DNA from: Polytrichum commune
Lineage: Eukaryota; Streptophyta; Polytrichopsida; Polytrichales; Polytrichaceae
Length of the DNA stretch: 64,000 nt
Reading direction: 5' to 3'
NCBI GenBank assembly: GCA_950295325.1
Contig: OX485804.1
Coordinates: forward strand, 31,062,001 to 31,126,000
A program made the translations under genes and the position numbers. Under the pieces are notes generated by a model, which did no database searches, was not told the DNA's origin, and was given only the letters and a program-made list of their open reading frames with translations. This document shows positions 10,514 to 24,100 of this stretch, in pieces. The first letter of the stretch is position 1, and every line of letters begins with the position of its first letter.

Positions 10514-12140
10514 TGTGAGGCCAAATCCACCACCCTTAAGCGTCCTAGTCCGGGTGATGACTTTGAGAATCACATTTATCTATTACAACATTGAACCATG
10601 TGCAAGATAATTTTCATGTTCAATTGGACGTGTATTGTCTCGCTCATTGTGCTTTGTTAATGTTGGCCTCTTGGCTTGTGCTAGAGTTGGCTTTCTCAAG
10701 AGTCCAACCCGCGGCTTTAGCCGCGCATGCCCTTACGGACATTCCCCTCACTCTTTTGAGTTTCACCCCCTCTATCTTGCCATTGCAAGAGTCCTTCACA
10801 TTCTCCATTAATAATGCAAGTAAGCTATTTTGACCGGGAGGTTCAAGTGTTGAAAAACACTCTTCTCAACGGCTAAACGCACTCATACAACCCCACACGT
10901 GGCACAACTAGCCTAATTGGTCTAACTACTTAGCTACCCCTAAAATGGCCTAATGTAATCTAGTTTGCTATATGCTAACGCCCATTAATTGGGCTTAGCC
11001 TTGCTAGCCACTAAATATCCTAATGGTAGTTTGCAACTAATTAGTTTTCGGCAGTCTGCTGCCCCTTGGTTCGGTGCTGCCCTCCTCCAGAAACTGGCTG
11101 CAGTCACAGCCTAAGTATGGCTTGCAACTAATTACCTCGGTAGTCTGCTGCCTATTAGCTCGGTGCTGACCCCCTCCAGAAACTGGCTGCAGTCACAGCC
11201 TAAGTGTGCTTGCAACTAATTATCTCGGCAGTCTGCTGCCTATTAGCTCGGCGCTGACCCCCTCCAGAAACTGGCTGCAGTCACAACCTAAGTGTGCTTG
11301 CAACTAATTACCTCGGCAGTCTGCTGCCTATTAGCTCGGTGTTGACCCCCTCCAGAACTGGCTGCAGTCACAGCCTAAGTATACCAGTTGGGCCTTAGCT
11401 AACTTGATGATGCTGCCTATAAATTGCACTAAACACCACTTTCTCTACTAATCAAACCTTCTCTAATTTCTTCCTCTTTTTCTTTTCCTTTTCTTTTCCT
11501 TTCTTCTCTCCTTAACTAATGAACTAACCTATCACACTAACTTCACTAACAACTACCTAATCTACCTTGGTAATCTCAAGCTCCAAGAGTGCACTTCACT
11601 TGGGGGGCATTGAGAGAGAGAGCTTAACTAATTAAATTCACTAAAAACTAATAACCCACACACGTGGCTCAAGCTCTTAAGAGCTTGCTCCCTTGAGAGC
11701 GCTTGATGGAGAGAGAGCAAATGAGAGAAAGAACACCTTAAGTAGCAAAGAGGGAGAGAGGGAGAGAGGGAGAGAGGTGAGGATAGGGTGGGAGGATTAG
11801 CACCTCCAATCACAATCCCTTAACCTTCACCTTCAAAGTAGGGACTAATCCCCTTCCACCAAGCTTCCTTCTTCCTAAACTACCAAGGTGGATCCAAAAG
11901 TGGGCATTTAACCCGCGGAGCTCACCTTGCCTCACCTTACCCTTTACTCACATAATCAAGGCATCCTCTTATTGAAATCAACCTTGAAATAACTACACAA
12001 CACATTCTAATGCCTAAACTTAAATCCAAACCACACTTCACTCTTTTTATGTTTTGTGAATAATCATAACACATCCAAGTCAAACTAAAATTGGTTTCGA
12101 AGAGTTAATCACCACATGTGGGCACCATTTTGGGCTCACA
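10514..12140 (+). mobile_element. Solo LTR, family L, copy 1
   Basis: The 1627-bp unit begins TGTGAGGCCAAATCCACC and ends TTTTGGGCTCACA, giving TG...CA ends with a TGTGAG/CTCACA inverted terminus. It is flanked by the perfect 5-bp duplication TACAT (10509-10513 and 12141-12145). No internal retrotransposon sequence is present, so this is a solo LTR left by recombination between two LTRs. A TATA box lies at 11418 (TATAAAT), followed by an AACACCAC block and a CT-rich tract (11461-11512). The start, the AACACCAC leader and the terminal GTGGGCAC...TTGGGCTCACA block are shared with the copy at 42330. Open frames inside (10591-10833 plus, 11628-11813 minus) are LTR sequence, not genes. Confidence 0.92.
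11032..11380. repeat. Four-unit 88-bp tandem array inside the solo LTR
   Basis: Units start at 11032, 11123, 11211 and 11299 (91, 88, 88 and about 82 bp). Each begins TGCAACTAATTA, passes through CAGTCTGCTGCC and CCTCCAGAAACTGGCTGCAG, and ends CAGCCTAAGT. Units 2-4 are closer to each other than to unit 1. The array lies upstream of the TATA box, in U3, where repeated blocks often affect promoter strength. The related LTR at 42330 has no such array. Confidence 0.9.
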
Positions 12141-15100
12141 TACATGATTCCCAAAGTTCGACTTCTAGAAGTATAATATAAATTATCTACAACAATTATT
12201 CTAGAAATTACTTGAGTACATATTTCAAGCTGCAATATCTCAGGCACGAGTTCCTGAGCCTCAGGGAGGCTGCTAAAAGAAAGGGGATCTTTTGTTGGTT
12301 CTTGACTAATTGATGGACACGGGGAGGTGACTATTGAAATTTTAGAAACCACGTGAGATAAAAAATAAGGTCAATTTAATTCATCGAGGGTAAATTTTAC
12401 AAATTCGTTAGATCTACCATAGCATTGAAAATATGTCCTCTACATGATTATTTGTAAAATAGGGTGGTGAATAATTCCTCCATTTTAGTAATCAGTAGAA
12501 AAAAATAGGGTATTAGATATTGGATCCCCCCAAATGTGTGTAGTAGGATCAATAGAATAATTATGGGTTTGACTACTTGGATGAAGAATTGTATAAATTT
12601 TGTCCAAATTTGAATGAAACGCGTTAGTATGGAGGGAAATGTTGTGGATTTTTTTGGGGGAAGGAATGTGGTAACTTCTCAATGGCCCTTGGCTTGCTTA
12701 GGGTTGGGCAAGCACAGTGGCGTGAAGGCGGTGAAGCGTTCGGATAGGAGGTCTTGCGTTGGTGAAGTGTGACGCATAGGCGGTAGGTAAGACACATTTT
12801 TTGGAGTTTCTTATTTGCTTCATAACGTTCACACAAGGTGTTTCATGAGCGCCAAAAATTCAGCTTGCTCCGCTTGCATGCGATAAGAATTGATTTCAAA
12901 CTCCAACTCCTTGATTTTTCCCTTCCACTGTCCATTTTTTGACGACATGCTATTGATTTCCGACGCCCTCCTAAATGTGAGATGTAGAAGAATGAAAAGT
13001 TACAAAACTTGAATGTAAGAGTAGAAAGATGAGATGCTTTCCAGGTTATTATGTACTTGTATTTTGTTCTTTGAGACATCTACCTCAAGTAGGATGTTCT
13101 GATGTCGCTACCAATAGTTGTAAAAATGTGTACGTTTTGATGAGATGTGTCATTCGGATTTTGTGTAACAGGTGGTTTCGGAGTCAGAGGACGAGGTCCT
13201 AATGGAGATTGCAGTGTCATTCCATGAGAGGCCAATTTTGTCATAGAACTGGAACTAATGTCGTGGAAACTAGGAGATTACTCAGATGAAAAACAAATCA
13301 AGAAAGTTTGTGAGGTTGGAATTGGGTTCTAGAAAGGCCGATATTGGGATCATCTTGGAAATGTGAGCCAATTTTTCTCATATGATTTTTTTTAACCCTA
13401 GAATTATAGGTTTCTTTCGAAGATTTCAAACATAAAATTAGAAACTCCATTATGTAATCCTAGTAATGCTAGTAGTGTCCAATATGCCAACATTCTATTG
13501 ATTGTATTTTTGCTACAACAATCTTTTGTAGATGATCGATGATGCGCTACAACATTTGGCAATGTCACCGTGGTAGATGTAGAGGATTGCGCTTTGCCTT
13601 GCACTCTGCCTTGGAGGAAGACTTGGTGGAGTGGTTGGAGACTTCAAAGGTTGCCCGCCTCATGCCATCAATTAGTTTTAGTTATTCGTCATCATTGGTG
13701 TTAAGCAAATCTCTCCAAAAAATTTAGTCTTATCATTACATTATAGATAATATTGACATGTATTAGAGGGTGCATAGTTATATCCTAACCCTTCACATTG
13801 TAAATATTTGGTACAAGGTTGAATGTGTTTGTGAACACAATTGAAGTAAATGTTTTCAATTTGTGTATTTAGCTTTCTTTCATTTGAATGCAATCTTTTG
13901 TTTTTGGAGTACATAGTTGTGCAAAAAATCATATTTTGTGATAATTGATTGTGTTTCTTGTTTTGTTCTATCCGTGTTTACAACTTATCTATGTTAGCTT
14001 GTACATTTTGTTATCTCCATGTTTATTGGTAACCTTTTAAATAATATCCAAGTGTTATTGATTGTGTTTTGAACGGAATTTTGAACGGTTTAGCATTGGT
14101 AAAACTAATTGAAACCGATTGAATGACAAGATGGATGCTATGGAACGTTTGTTGCTCACATAGTCAATTTTGCAATGTTATAGTATTCCATCTACTATTT
14201 GGTACTTGTACGATTTATTAAAAAAAAAATGATGCCAAAAATTAGCCTTTCTAAACAATTACAAATAAATATAGGGTGTTAAAAAATACGTCAAAGTAGC
14301 TTTATATCTACATATAGGGAGGGAAAAAATATTGAGAGGTGCATAAATATCCCCCCATTAAATACCCCATTATCGCACGTGGTTACAAAATGTAAGGGGG
14401 TGTGATCCCCCCGTGTTGATGGATAGCCAAGAATTTCTTTCCCAACATTGGCGGATGCCAAGAGTTTGAAATTGCAAATACCAAGTATCATGTCATCGAC
14501 ACTTGGTGTTTATCTTTTTGGAGTAGCCTTTGTTATTTAGTTTAATTATCGCTTGATATCAGATGTTCCAATTATGTCCTCATGAAATCCCAATAAGTTA
14601 ATGTTGGTCATGAAACATTTATTGGACTACAAAACACTTATTGGTCCAAATTTTACTAATGAACCAGACAAAGCCAGAAATTATATAAGTAATCCATCGT
14701 TAACAACAACATCATGCAAATCACATTTAGAAATGCAAAGGGGAGCAGAAAAAGAAAAAGAGAACGAAAAAGAAAAGGAAAAAGTGGTTAAATGGGTTGA
14801 AGTTGAGCATGTGGCCAATGAAAGTTGGGACCAAATTTTCATGGGAGGATGGTGTCGTCTTGGAGGGTGAAGGGTTTCAACTCTAACAAAGGAGGCACTA
14901 TCACTGTAACATTTTTTGAGAAATATATCGAACCTACATATCAACTCAATGTGACAGAGTGAGATACATAGTACTTTAATACGTGTTATTAGAAGAATGT
15001 TGTTGTTGTTTGAATCAGATGCCTATGACCTGATAGTTCGGAATGCCGTGGTAATAGGTCTCATTCCAAACATACTAAATGTCTGATTACATTTCACTTC

Positions 15101-15340
15101 TAACCAGTTTATATGTGTAAGCTTTGTGAAATATTTCTTAAAAATGAATAGTTATTTTTTATGGTATTACCAATTGCTCACATGGTATCACTCATTGCTC
15201 ACCGTTCATTGCTTGCCGTTCATATGCTAGGTTCCCTCTCAATGATCCTTCAGCTACCACATGACAAATTGTAAATGTAAAAGTCCTCAATTTCTCCAAA
15301 CCTTAAATTAGACATTCCCTACAAAACATATGCACACAAA
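12141..15340. other. Spacer with unrecognised coding-like fragments
   Basis: No gene could be identified. On the minus strand about 12840-12960 one frame reads as a charged, coiled-coil-like peptide rich in K, E and Q without stops, and the neighbouring frames 12485-12836 stay open, but I recognise no family. On the plus strand, 13170-13727 has several open pieces in changing frames. A purine-rich GAAAAA tract at about 14745-14785 produces facing open frames on both strands and is low complexity. Confidence 0.35.
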
Positions 15341-15581
15341 GCGAAGAAATTATCGTATACAAGTACACCTCTCATCTATCCAACATAAAAAGTTGACCCC
15401 GCATAGGTTTGTTACCAATTCATCTCAAATGACCTTGAGTAGACTAATTCAAAATCTATAAAGCTAGTTTGGTGTCAAATTAACATTAAAAAGTAACCTA
15501 CGGGCTGCAAACTATGTCATGGCTTTTATGTTGGATGAATGAGAGGTAAGCTCGTCTACGGTAATTCCCTCTCTTCCTTGC
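15341..15581. mobile_element. Foldback element, family F
   Basis: The left arm (15341-15397) contains GAAATTATCGTATACAAG, CTCTCATCTATCC and AACATAAAAAGTTG. The right arm (about 15519-15581) is its inverted counterpart, CTTTTATGTTGGATGAATGA through CGGTAATTCCCTCTCTTCC. Diverged relatives lie at 8688-8872 and 16240-16460. At about 240 bp with no coding capacity it is a miniature inverted-repeat element. Target duplications are not clear. Confidence 0.7.
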
Positions 15582-15930
15582 ACACCAATTGTAGCAAATT
15601 GTTGCAACACGATCGGAACTACACAAATTGGACAAAGGATGGAGTACTTAATAAAAAAACATTCAAGAAATCAATTTCATGAGCTTGACATTCTTGGACC
15701 AGTACTATGGTGGCCATCATAAGTAATCTTGGACAAACAAACACTGGTCCAAGACAACCCTAAACTACCCGATGATGGTGGAGAGATACCCAAATCTCAA
15801 AGATGAGGTTGGCAATTCAATTCCCAACTGTGAAATCTCCTCTCTACTTGACGAAAAACTTGACAGGAAATCAACCACTTCATGTGCTTTGGCGCTGACC
15901 TATCGGCCTACTATCTCAAACAAAACCAAA

Positions 15931-15975
15931 AAAAAAAAAAAAAAAGAAGAAGAAGAAGAAGAAGAAGAAGAAGAA
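15931..15975. repeat. Poly-A followed by GAA microsatellite
   Basis: A run of A is followed by about nine GAA units. It could be the tail of a retroposed sequence, but I see no SINE or LINE body upstream, so it is called only as simple repeat. It inflates the 114-codon open frame at 15772-16116. Confidence 0.85.
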
Positions 15976-16239
15976 AGGAAGACAAACATATACACTGTCT
16001 CTGTAACTAAGACTTCACTATTGGTTCTTGGAATACCTGGTACCACATACTATGTACATGTATCTATAACAGGTACACGAGGAATTGCAGTACAGTTACC
16101 AACTGGTCATGCCTGATTGGATACGATTTCGCCTGACTTTAATGTCCATGTCCTCTTTTAAGACATTCCACCAAATCGCAAGATGACATGTCACATCCAT
16201 TTCCATATACTATGTCATTCACGCCTACTCACAACCACA

Positions 16240-16460
16240 CATAAGGTGTATGCATGTTTGATACAAGCCACGTACAAGCCTACCTCTCATCCCTCTAACA
16301 CAAAAAGTTGCCCCCCTATAGGATTCAGGGTCATTCATTTCAAATGACTTGGATTATACAAAGTTAGGATCTTGAAAGTCAGGATTTTTGTATAATTCAA
16401 GTCATTTGAAATGAAAGTTAGGATCTTGCAGTACAGTTTTCAATTGGTCATGCCTCACAT
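16240..16460. mobile_element. Diverged family F foldback with internal hairpin
   Basis: CCTACCTCTCATCCCTC and ACACAAAAAGTTG match the 15341 element. Inside, 16332-16363 and 16385-16417 are near-perfect inverted arms centred on TTTCAAATGACTT. The block at 16082-16112 (GCAGTACAGTTACCAACTGG) recurs at about 16425 as GCAGTACAGTTTTCAATTGG, so the insertion region is bracketed by a roughly 30-bp direct repeat. Confidence 0.5.
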
Positions 16461-16463
16461 TTT

Positions 16464-18170
16464 TATGTAGGGTGTAGAAGCACTCTGGTTCAATGGATAG
16501 GGTGCCTTTGGAACATGTTAGTATGCATTTTTAGACAATTGAAATGTGTTTATTTCAATGCCTAAAATCAAACAAGGTCACTAGGTACTTGGGGAGGGGG
16601 GGATGTCTCTCTTGGGTGCACATTGTGGAACCGGAACATCCCATCATTGATGAAGAGTCTAAACATGGTTAACTAATCCAACATTTAGCGCCCTAACATT
16701 CCATTGCGTAGCTCTAGTATTATCTCTATGATACATGAGTTCTCTACCACCCCAACTCTCATTATACTTGCCGATGATGTCATCTTCAATGGCAACCGCG
16801 TTTGTAAATGTCATCTCTTTTTGCATCGTAAATGCCGCCTCCCGTGGGATTCTAGCATCTTCAAGGTAGCTTTGCCAGATAAGTTGTTGTGTCTTTTTCT
16901 CATCCCACCTAGTATTATGAAATTTGAGGTCATGTCTCTCCACCCACTTTGTGCAAAGGGTGATGCCTTGGTATAACAACCAAACTCTAGAGCTTTTGCT
17001 AAGAGAGGTGGGGATTTTCTTACAAAAGATCCCATATTGTTAGTCCACATGATTCCATAGGCTTGTTTTGATAGGGTTTTGCTTTCATCGTATTATTGAT
17101 CCCAATGAAGAAGTCCCAGGCTCTTCAAAACAATCCTACAGAAAACTTCTCTGGATTTCCATTTGAGCTTATTAGGGTCGAACTCAAGGCTATCAAATTT
17201 CCCAACATAGAGGTTAAAACCTAAGTATTTTTTACCCCTTGTTAATAGTGCATAGCCATACAAATCTAAATCATCTAGCTTTAATGGTAATGTCAAGTTC
17301 CCTAGGTGTTTCCATATTGATAATACAGGTGTTAATTACTACTTGGAAACATTTGAGGGTGGGAGGGGGAAAAGGTGCTCATGAGCACTCATCCATAATT
17401 GACTTAAACACACTGTTGATGGAAAAATTGATCACCGGTGTGCCTTTTGCCCAACAATTTTAAAGCATCCAACCTAGCCTCTAATATGTGCTTGAGTACT
17501 ATGTTGTCGAATTACCACTTTCCATTGGTCAGGTATGGAGTTAATCATACCTTCAATTGCCCTAAATTCCCAAAGTTCAAGATTAATTTTTTTGTGCAAT
17601 ATCCATGGCTGCTAAAGGTTGGTGGTTATCAAAATCCCCAAAGATACCTAACCGTGCTAAGGCCATTTATATATAGTTGGGCAGCTTGGTTCCTTGAAAA
17701 TTAAAACCCAATTCCTTGCAATTCCATCTAATCTGAATATCAAGAACTTGATAGATATCATATGGTACTAGGGCAATCACATGTTTGTAACATACTTTTC
17801 CATGTTTCCCCCAATTCTCTTCCAAACATCAAACTCTTGTGAAGGTAGATGGTGGTTCAAAAACATCCACCCCATCCCATGGTTCCATATACACTTCATG
17901 TCAGGTTGTGCACTCCACAATTTGTTTTGAATAAGTAGCAAGAGATTCGATCTTCCTCCATCAAATTCTTTGATTCTCCATTTAACCAACAAACTCCTAG
18001 TGGTTGCATCGGGATTTGTTAAACTAAGACGTTCTTGTTTAAGTTTGGCACAATAATTGGTCCATAGCACCATGGCTCTAGCATATCCTAATTGACCTCC
18101 CCACATATAACTCTTTCAAAATCCTTCAATGTTTATGTTTTCTTTTTAGGTCCCAAGCCAAATTGTAATG
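16464..18170 (-). pseudogene. Unrecognised coding-like remnant (TE-derived?)
   Basis: Minus-strand frames stay open at 17777-18106 (109 codons), 17093-17296, 16811-17050 and 16659-16979, with tryptophan-rich, protein-like composition, for example the segment GGQLGYARAMVLW near the start of the first and CIWNHGMGWMFLNHH further on. The frames are not contiguous and contain stops between them. The style resembles the C-terminal part of a plant LINE reverse transcriptase, but I see no catalytic motif and cannot confirm it. Confidence 0.25.
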
Positions 18171-21100
18171 ACAAACCAAAGGGTAGATGCAAGTATTTGG
18201 TTGACAATGAGTCTCCTTGTTGCTAACGATAAGTGTCTTGATCCCCTATAGGTTATTTCTTTACATAAAAATGGAGATTAGAAAATTATCCACATCTTGC
18301 ACCTAGAGTGAGAGTGTGAAACTTGTTCCCAAAAGTTTGGATAGTTCACCATCTTGGGCCTATTTCCATTGAAACCTTTCCAGCCATGTTAACTGGACTC
18401 TAAAGGAGCTTTGCACCCATGTTTTCTACATGTACAATTTGGTACAACTCATCTACCCATAAAGTTGAACAAAAGTTTTAATTTTGTTGTGAGTTGTTGG
18501 TATGCTTGTAATTCCATAATTCACAAGCCCATTGTACAACATGCAACCACTTGCGCATCACGATTACTTTTCATTGGTCTTTCCAACATATAACAAAGAA
18601 GTGGGGTATATATTAAGGTATGTGGCCCTATTGTGGTCGCTTCCAACTTCACAATTGTACTTGAATGTTGGATTGGCCCAAGAATTATCTCATCTAGTTA
18701 GAAATCACAAATCATGCTTATTGTTGTTTCAAGCTACCAGTCAAAGTCCAAATGCAAAAGTTAGAGGAGGTGAAAGTGGAGAAATTTGGTCTCTTCAAGT
18801 GATCACATAGGCATGCCACCCGCCCAATTGTATTACCAATGGAACCTAAAATGACATTAAAATCATGTGGCCAACATTTTGGCTTCACAAATGTTGGAGG
18901 ATTATAGGGGTTCAGAAAGCCAAACATTAAAAGAATTAATCAAAACCTATGGGTAGCAAGATGTCCCACTTGTCTTGATTGAGATAGTTATTTGGGACAA
19001 AATTGTGAATAGGATGATAGTTGGGTTCAGTTTGAAATTTTTTTACATGCTAATTAGAGGTACACTTGGAGATATTTTGATGTCATGAACAATGTATTGG
19101 TGGAGACCCAACATTGTTTAGACCTATCCTCAAAAATGAAGTGTTTGGTGGCTCCGAGAAGGTTGATATGAGAATAAAGCAAGGTTATACCAAATGTATT
19201 GAAGAATGGATTCTTTGTCTATAAGGTAGGTTGTGAAGGGCGGGCCTTGGCCGTAAGATTATTGTAGCCCTTTCTAGCATCTTCCAAGTGGTCGGTGACC
19301 GTGATCTTCAACCCCAACTTGCCATAACCACATCATCAAAATCTCTTCTATAGATACAACATAGGTTTTGAAACTCCATACTTATGTCCTACATTCTCAA
19401 TCCTTGAAAACTTCAATTTTCATACCCCACATATATTAGCATTCTTATTCTTTTTGTTTGACATTTCCATTAATGATCCTTGTCTAATGTTCTTAGTTAT
19501 TGTCATATTAGTTGTTGTTGATACCAATTGCATGCCTTGATCCTTCACAACATAATTACGTAATGTTACTCAATTTTGGGACGTGGTTCTATATTTTAAT
19601 CCGATGCCCATCCTCCATAATTATATAATAATAATAAAATTGTACTAAAACTTATAAAAGACACATCACCCTCCAATGACCTCCATGATATAGGAACTTC
19701 AAAGGAGAGATAAGATATATGTTGAACATAAAACAACCTCAAATCCTTGGACCCACATAACACCTTCCCATGTTATGTAATGTTATGTATGGGGGACAAT
19801 TTCAAATGTGAAAGCCATGCCCCACATGTGATGCTAAAATAGGCATGAAGTTCTTTGCACGGGGTGTTCCCCACCATTGCCACTTGGCCACATGTATTCA
19901 TTGGTAAATGGGGAAGGAAGTGTAGAGGAGAAGGTAGAGAGCAAAAAAATAAAATAAGAGGGGAGATGAAAGTATAAGGGAAAATGGTGGGGGGGGGGGG
20001 GATGAATGCATTATGAGAAAAGCAATAGAGGTTGATGTAGGGTAATAATGTACCACTAGGTATTGGACAAATGGTGTTCCCTCCGAATGAGGTCATATTT
20101 AGTAGAGTTCAAGGTTCTTCAATTCTCAACTTTGGATTCTTTGAATGATTAAATATGTGAATCTTGCTTATTTTTTACATTAAAAATTCATTTAATCTTG
20201 TAGAGTTTCTCAAAGACTTTCCATAAACACCAAACTTGTCTCTAATCCTTAATCTTATTGAATGTAATAGCTATTCTAAGATTAAATGCTCTTCATTATG
20301 TATTTTGATGATTCCCTTCTCAATTCTTAAATTTGGGAAGTGAGTTTGAGATCTTTAATTTCTCTAGTTTCCCAAGACTTGGGAGTTCAAATCTCATTCA
20401 AAACTTGAATTGGAAGAATAGAAACCTAGTGTGTGATTGAAAAATTGTGTTTGGTTGTGTTGTTGAGAGATTTGCCACCCCAAAGTGCCACATCACCTTG
20501 AGATAAAAATAAAAAAATCCATGATAAATCTTCTTTTAAATAAAATTTTGTTAGAATATTATATTGGACCAATGAACATTCTTTATTGTTGGATGCAAAA
20601 TAAAATGCAATATTATTGAGAAATTAGGAATTCAATGCTAATATGTGAGTTCTCAAAGGCAAAGTTTGTATTAAGGGAGGGTTTATCCTAGGGTTTAAAA
20701 CTTTTTAAATTACATGATTGAGCAGTCTTATAGGTTGAGAGCAAAATTTTGGACCAAAGAAGTTTACACTAGGCTCAGAGTCCAAATTATGGAAGAAAGA
20801 AACTAAGTGGCACTAATGCGGCATTGTTTTCCCTCCATAATATCTTAGCAATCTTGTTTGAAGCAAAATACTCCCACCAATTTGAGAAACCAAAAATTAT
20901 GTCCAAATGCAAGGTCCGTGAAGGGATGTTTTGGACCCCAAATTTCTTAATCCTAGACCCTGATATAAACATGCCTCAAGTATCTATGGAAGACATTCAT
21001 GTGGTTGACATGTTTCTTGGATGTTATATATGCCGCAAACCTAGATTTAAATGTTCAGAGCTTCCAAAACTCACAAGAAATGCATTCACATCAAAATTTT

Positions 21101-24100
21101 CCATCCATAAACCAAAGATGGGCCAATGAATGTACATGGCCCATGGCCGTCACGTCATGTCACAAATGACGGGATGATGTTGTGTCACATCTTATTAGGA
21201 CATGATGTGCCCTAACGTGGTAAATGATTTTATTGTAATAATGGTTCTAACAAAGCCTTTTTTAAGGGTCAATGTCTAATAGAAATATATTTCTATAAAA
21301 AGGTATTAAAAACTATTTAAAATCAAGAAAATTAGACTAAACTATATCTTGTTGGATGCAAGACCTACATGTCCGGAAAATTGTTTCGGAGATTTTTAAG
21401 TTTTTAAACATTTTTTCTTGAATGCAATTGCTAGCCAACTACTTTCAATTGACTGCTCTTAATCAACTAGTAGTCAACCAACTAGTCAACTGCTAAACCA
21501 AAAACAAAGACCTCAAAAAAATGCACCATTAGATCTTGTAAACAACAACATTGAATGGTCCATCATTTTGGGAATATGTAAAATTATATTTTCTTTGTAG
21601 TCAACTATTATGTGGATTGCTATTTTGCAGTCGACCACCATGTATGTTGACGCCACCATTGACCAAGGAGTTGACCGTGTTAGTTTACCCCTGGGTAAAA
21701 CATAGGAGTTACCCCTAGCCTATGTGACATTTTTGGGTCTAGGGTCATGTAGCCGCACAAGATGAGACGTGATGTGAAATGAATTACATGCCATAAACAT
21801 GCCATATAGAAGTTCAATCAACAATTTTCAATCTCCAAATTGGAAGGGGCTCGCCACTCTTTTCACAGAGATAAACATAGAGAAATTGTATCCAATGAGC
21901 ATGAGTTTGCTCTGTGTTGTGTACTTGCATTATGTATCCTATGGCTTTACAATACCAACTCCAATTGAGTAGGGGTAATTGCTCCAATTATGTCTTGCTA
22001 GAGGTAATTGATAGGGATCAATCAAACTTCCTTCCAATAAAATACATCTTTGACAACCTTTTCGTAACCATTAAGTGCTACAATGGGCCAAGGAATCCAA
22101 ACAAGGATATCTATGATTGGTTAAGCTAGATTTTACCGAGGTATATGAGACAGTGGCGTAAGAACTCCTCTTCGATATATGTTGAAACTTGGAATGCCAC
22201 GCATTCTCTGATATGGTTTGATTGTTGTTCCTAGATCTAAGGACAACGGTTAACCTTAGTTGCCAACCAACAACAAATTGCAGCATCTAGAGGGATGTGA
22301 GATAGTTTGTCCTCTTCGTCTTATCTTTATGTATTTGTGGCGAATGTTCTCGATCAAGTGGCTAATGTTGCAGTAGTTCATGGCGAGTTGCAAGGGACCA
22401 CCTTCCATGACAAGGGGCGCAACAACTTATCTCTCATTATGCGCATGACATGTCCTTTACCATTAGTGCCAAGAAGGAATTCACAAATTACTTGGTGGTA
22501 ATTCTAGAGAAGTTTGAATTCAACTCTACCTTAGATAATTGTATTGAAGTAAGAGTATGGCATATTGGTTTGGGGGCTAAAGAGATCAGCCACGGCTGGA
22601 AGAAATCCGGTGGCAATGGGCATCAAGTTGGGAATTGTCCAAGCTACTAAGGATTCCTTTTGGTCACCGTCCTTGTATCTTGGATGTAGATGCAATTTTG
22701 TTCAATTGGATGAAGAAGATGTGGAATTCTTGGTCAAAAGATGATAATTGCTTGTTGGCCACATCCTGATTGTCAATCACATGCTCTTGTTCCTCTTTGG
22801 TTTTTAATCAACATTTGGGCTAGATCCAAAATGTTCTCAAGAATATCCAAATGCTCATGTGGAATTGCTTATGGTCAAGACTCGAGTTGACCGCACGCAC
22901 ACATGTGATCTAGCATGATTGCATGGTGCAGAAAAAACATGCACGGGTAGATCACTTAGTGCATTTTAAAAACGACGTGCGGCATAATATAGAGAGGATT
23001 AAAATCATTTGAAATAAAAATTATAAAGGAATTCCAAATAATGAAGGGGCCGTTAAATGTAGACAATCCCATTATAAGTAAGTTAGATGGACATAAAACG
23101 TGGGCCATTATTTTTTGTAAAATTAATATAGGGGCTGAAGATAAGAATCCTAGAAGGATCCTATGTGTTTTCATCATAACAGTGTTTGCAATGGTATTAC
23201 TTTGCTATGGTCTCCTATGTGTTTTCTTCATAACTCTGTTTTTATGATATTATTGTTTGCAACCTTCTTTGTTTCCATGCTTTCCCTGAACACTCGTCAA
23301 TTACGTTAGGAAGTAGATTAGCTTTTATTACTTAAAAGGAATATAGAGTACAAAAAATTGTAGTGACTTGGATAATATAGGTAATGCAAGGGTGGAAACA
23401 AATGGGCCATTTTTGAAATTTAAGTAATTATAGGGAGGCTTTAATTCAACCCTTGAAGGTAAATAGCCCCAAAACAAAAAAACCCCAGCCGCACGTGGTG
23501 CACAAAAATGCCTTAGAGTGATCTACCTGTGAAAACATGAAGGGTTGTGCATCATCAATCCGGAAAAGGTTATGACTACTCTTTGTTTCAAGTGGTTTAT
23601 TGGTGTTTTCATCCCCATCGAGTCGAGCCTATAACAACACTTGAGGTTCAAACTGAGAAATTTACAACCATCACCTTATCTTAGGTGAAAGCCACACATG
23701 ATGTGGTGGTTTGTTCTATGGGTGCGTCGTGAATGTGGCAACATGTGGCTAGTGCGTGTAATCAAATGATTCACACTTTTACCTCAGACAACTATATGTG
23801 GTAGAGGAAGGTGTTTGTTGCCAATGAGTTGGAGTTCTTGATTTGGAGGGTTGCCAATTGATAAAAATGTTTGCAGATGGTGGCAAACATGTGGGATAGG
23901 GGCACTAGATCCTTCTTACATTTGCATGTTGCATGAACCAAGTTTTCAGTTTCTTGATATGGAACATTGGGCTACGAGTGCACTATTTGATGGCACGAGC
24001 AAGGGAGGTGTTTGACTCGGATGAATGGGTTGGGTTTGTCTTTCACCCTTTGTCCGTTTGATTTTCACCTTTTGTAAGTTATTCCATGTCACTAGGAGAT

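Noticed and set aside
15931-15975. Poly-A tail of a processed pseudogene
   Set aside because: No recognisable gene body or target duplication precedes it; a simple repeat is the more economical reading.
16659-18106. Confident call of a LINE reverse transcriptase
   Set aside because: Composition and a WNVRALN string are suggestive, but catalytic motifs and correct order of domains are not visible.
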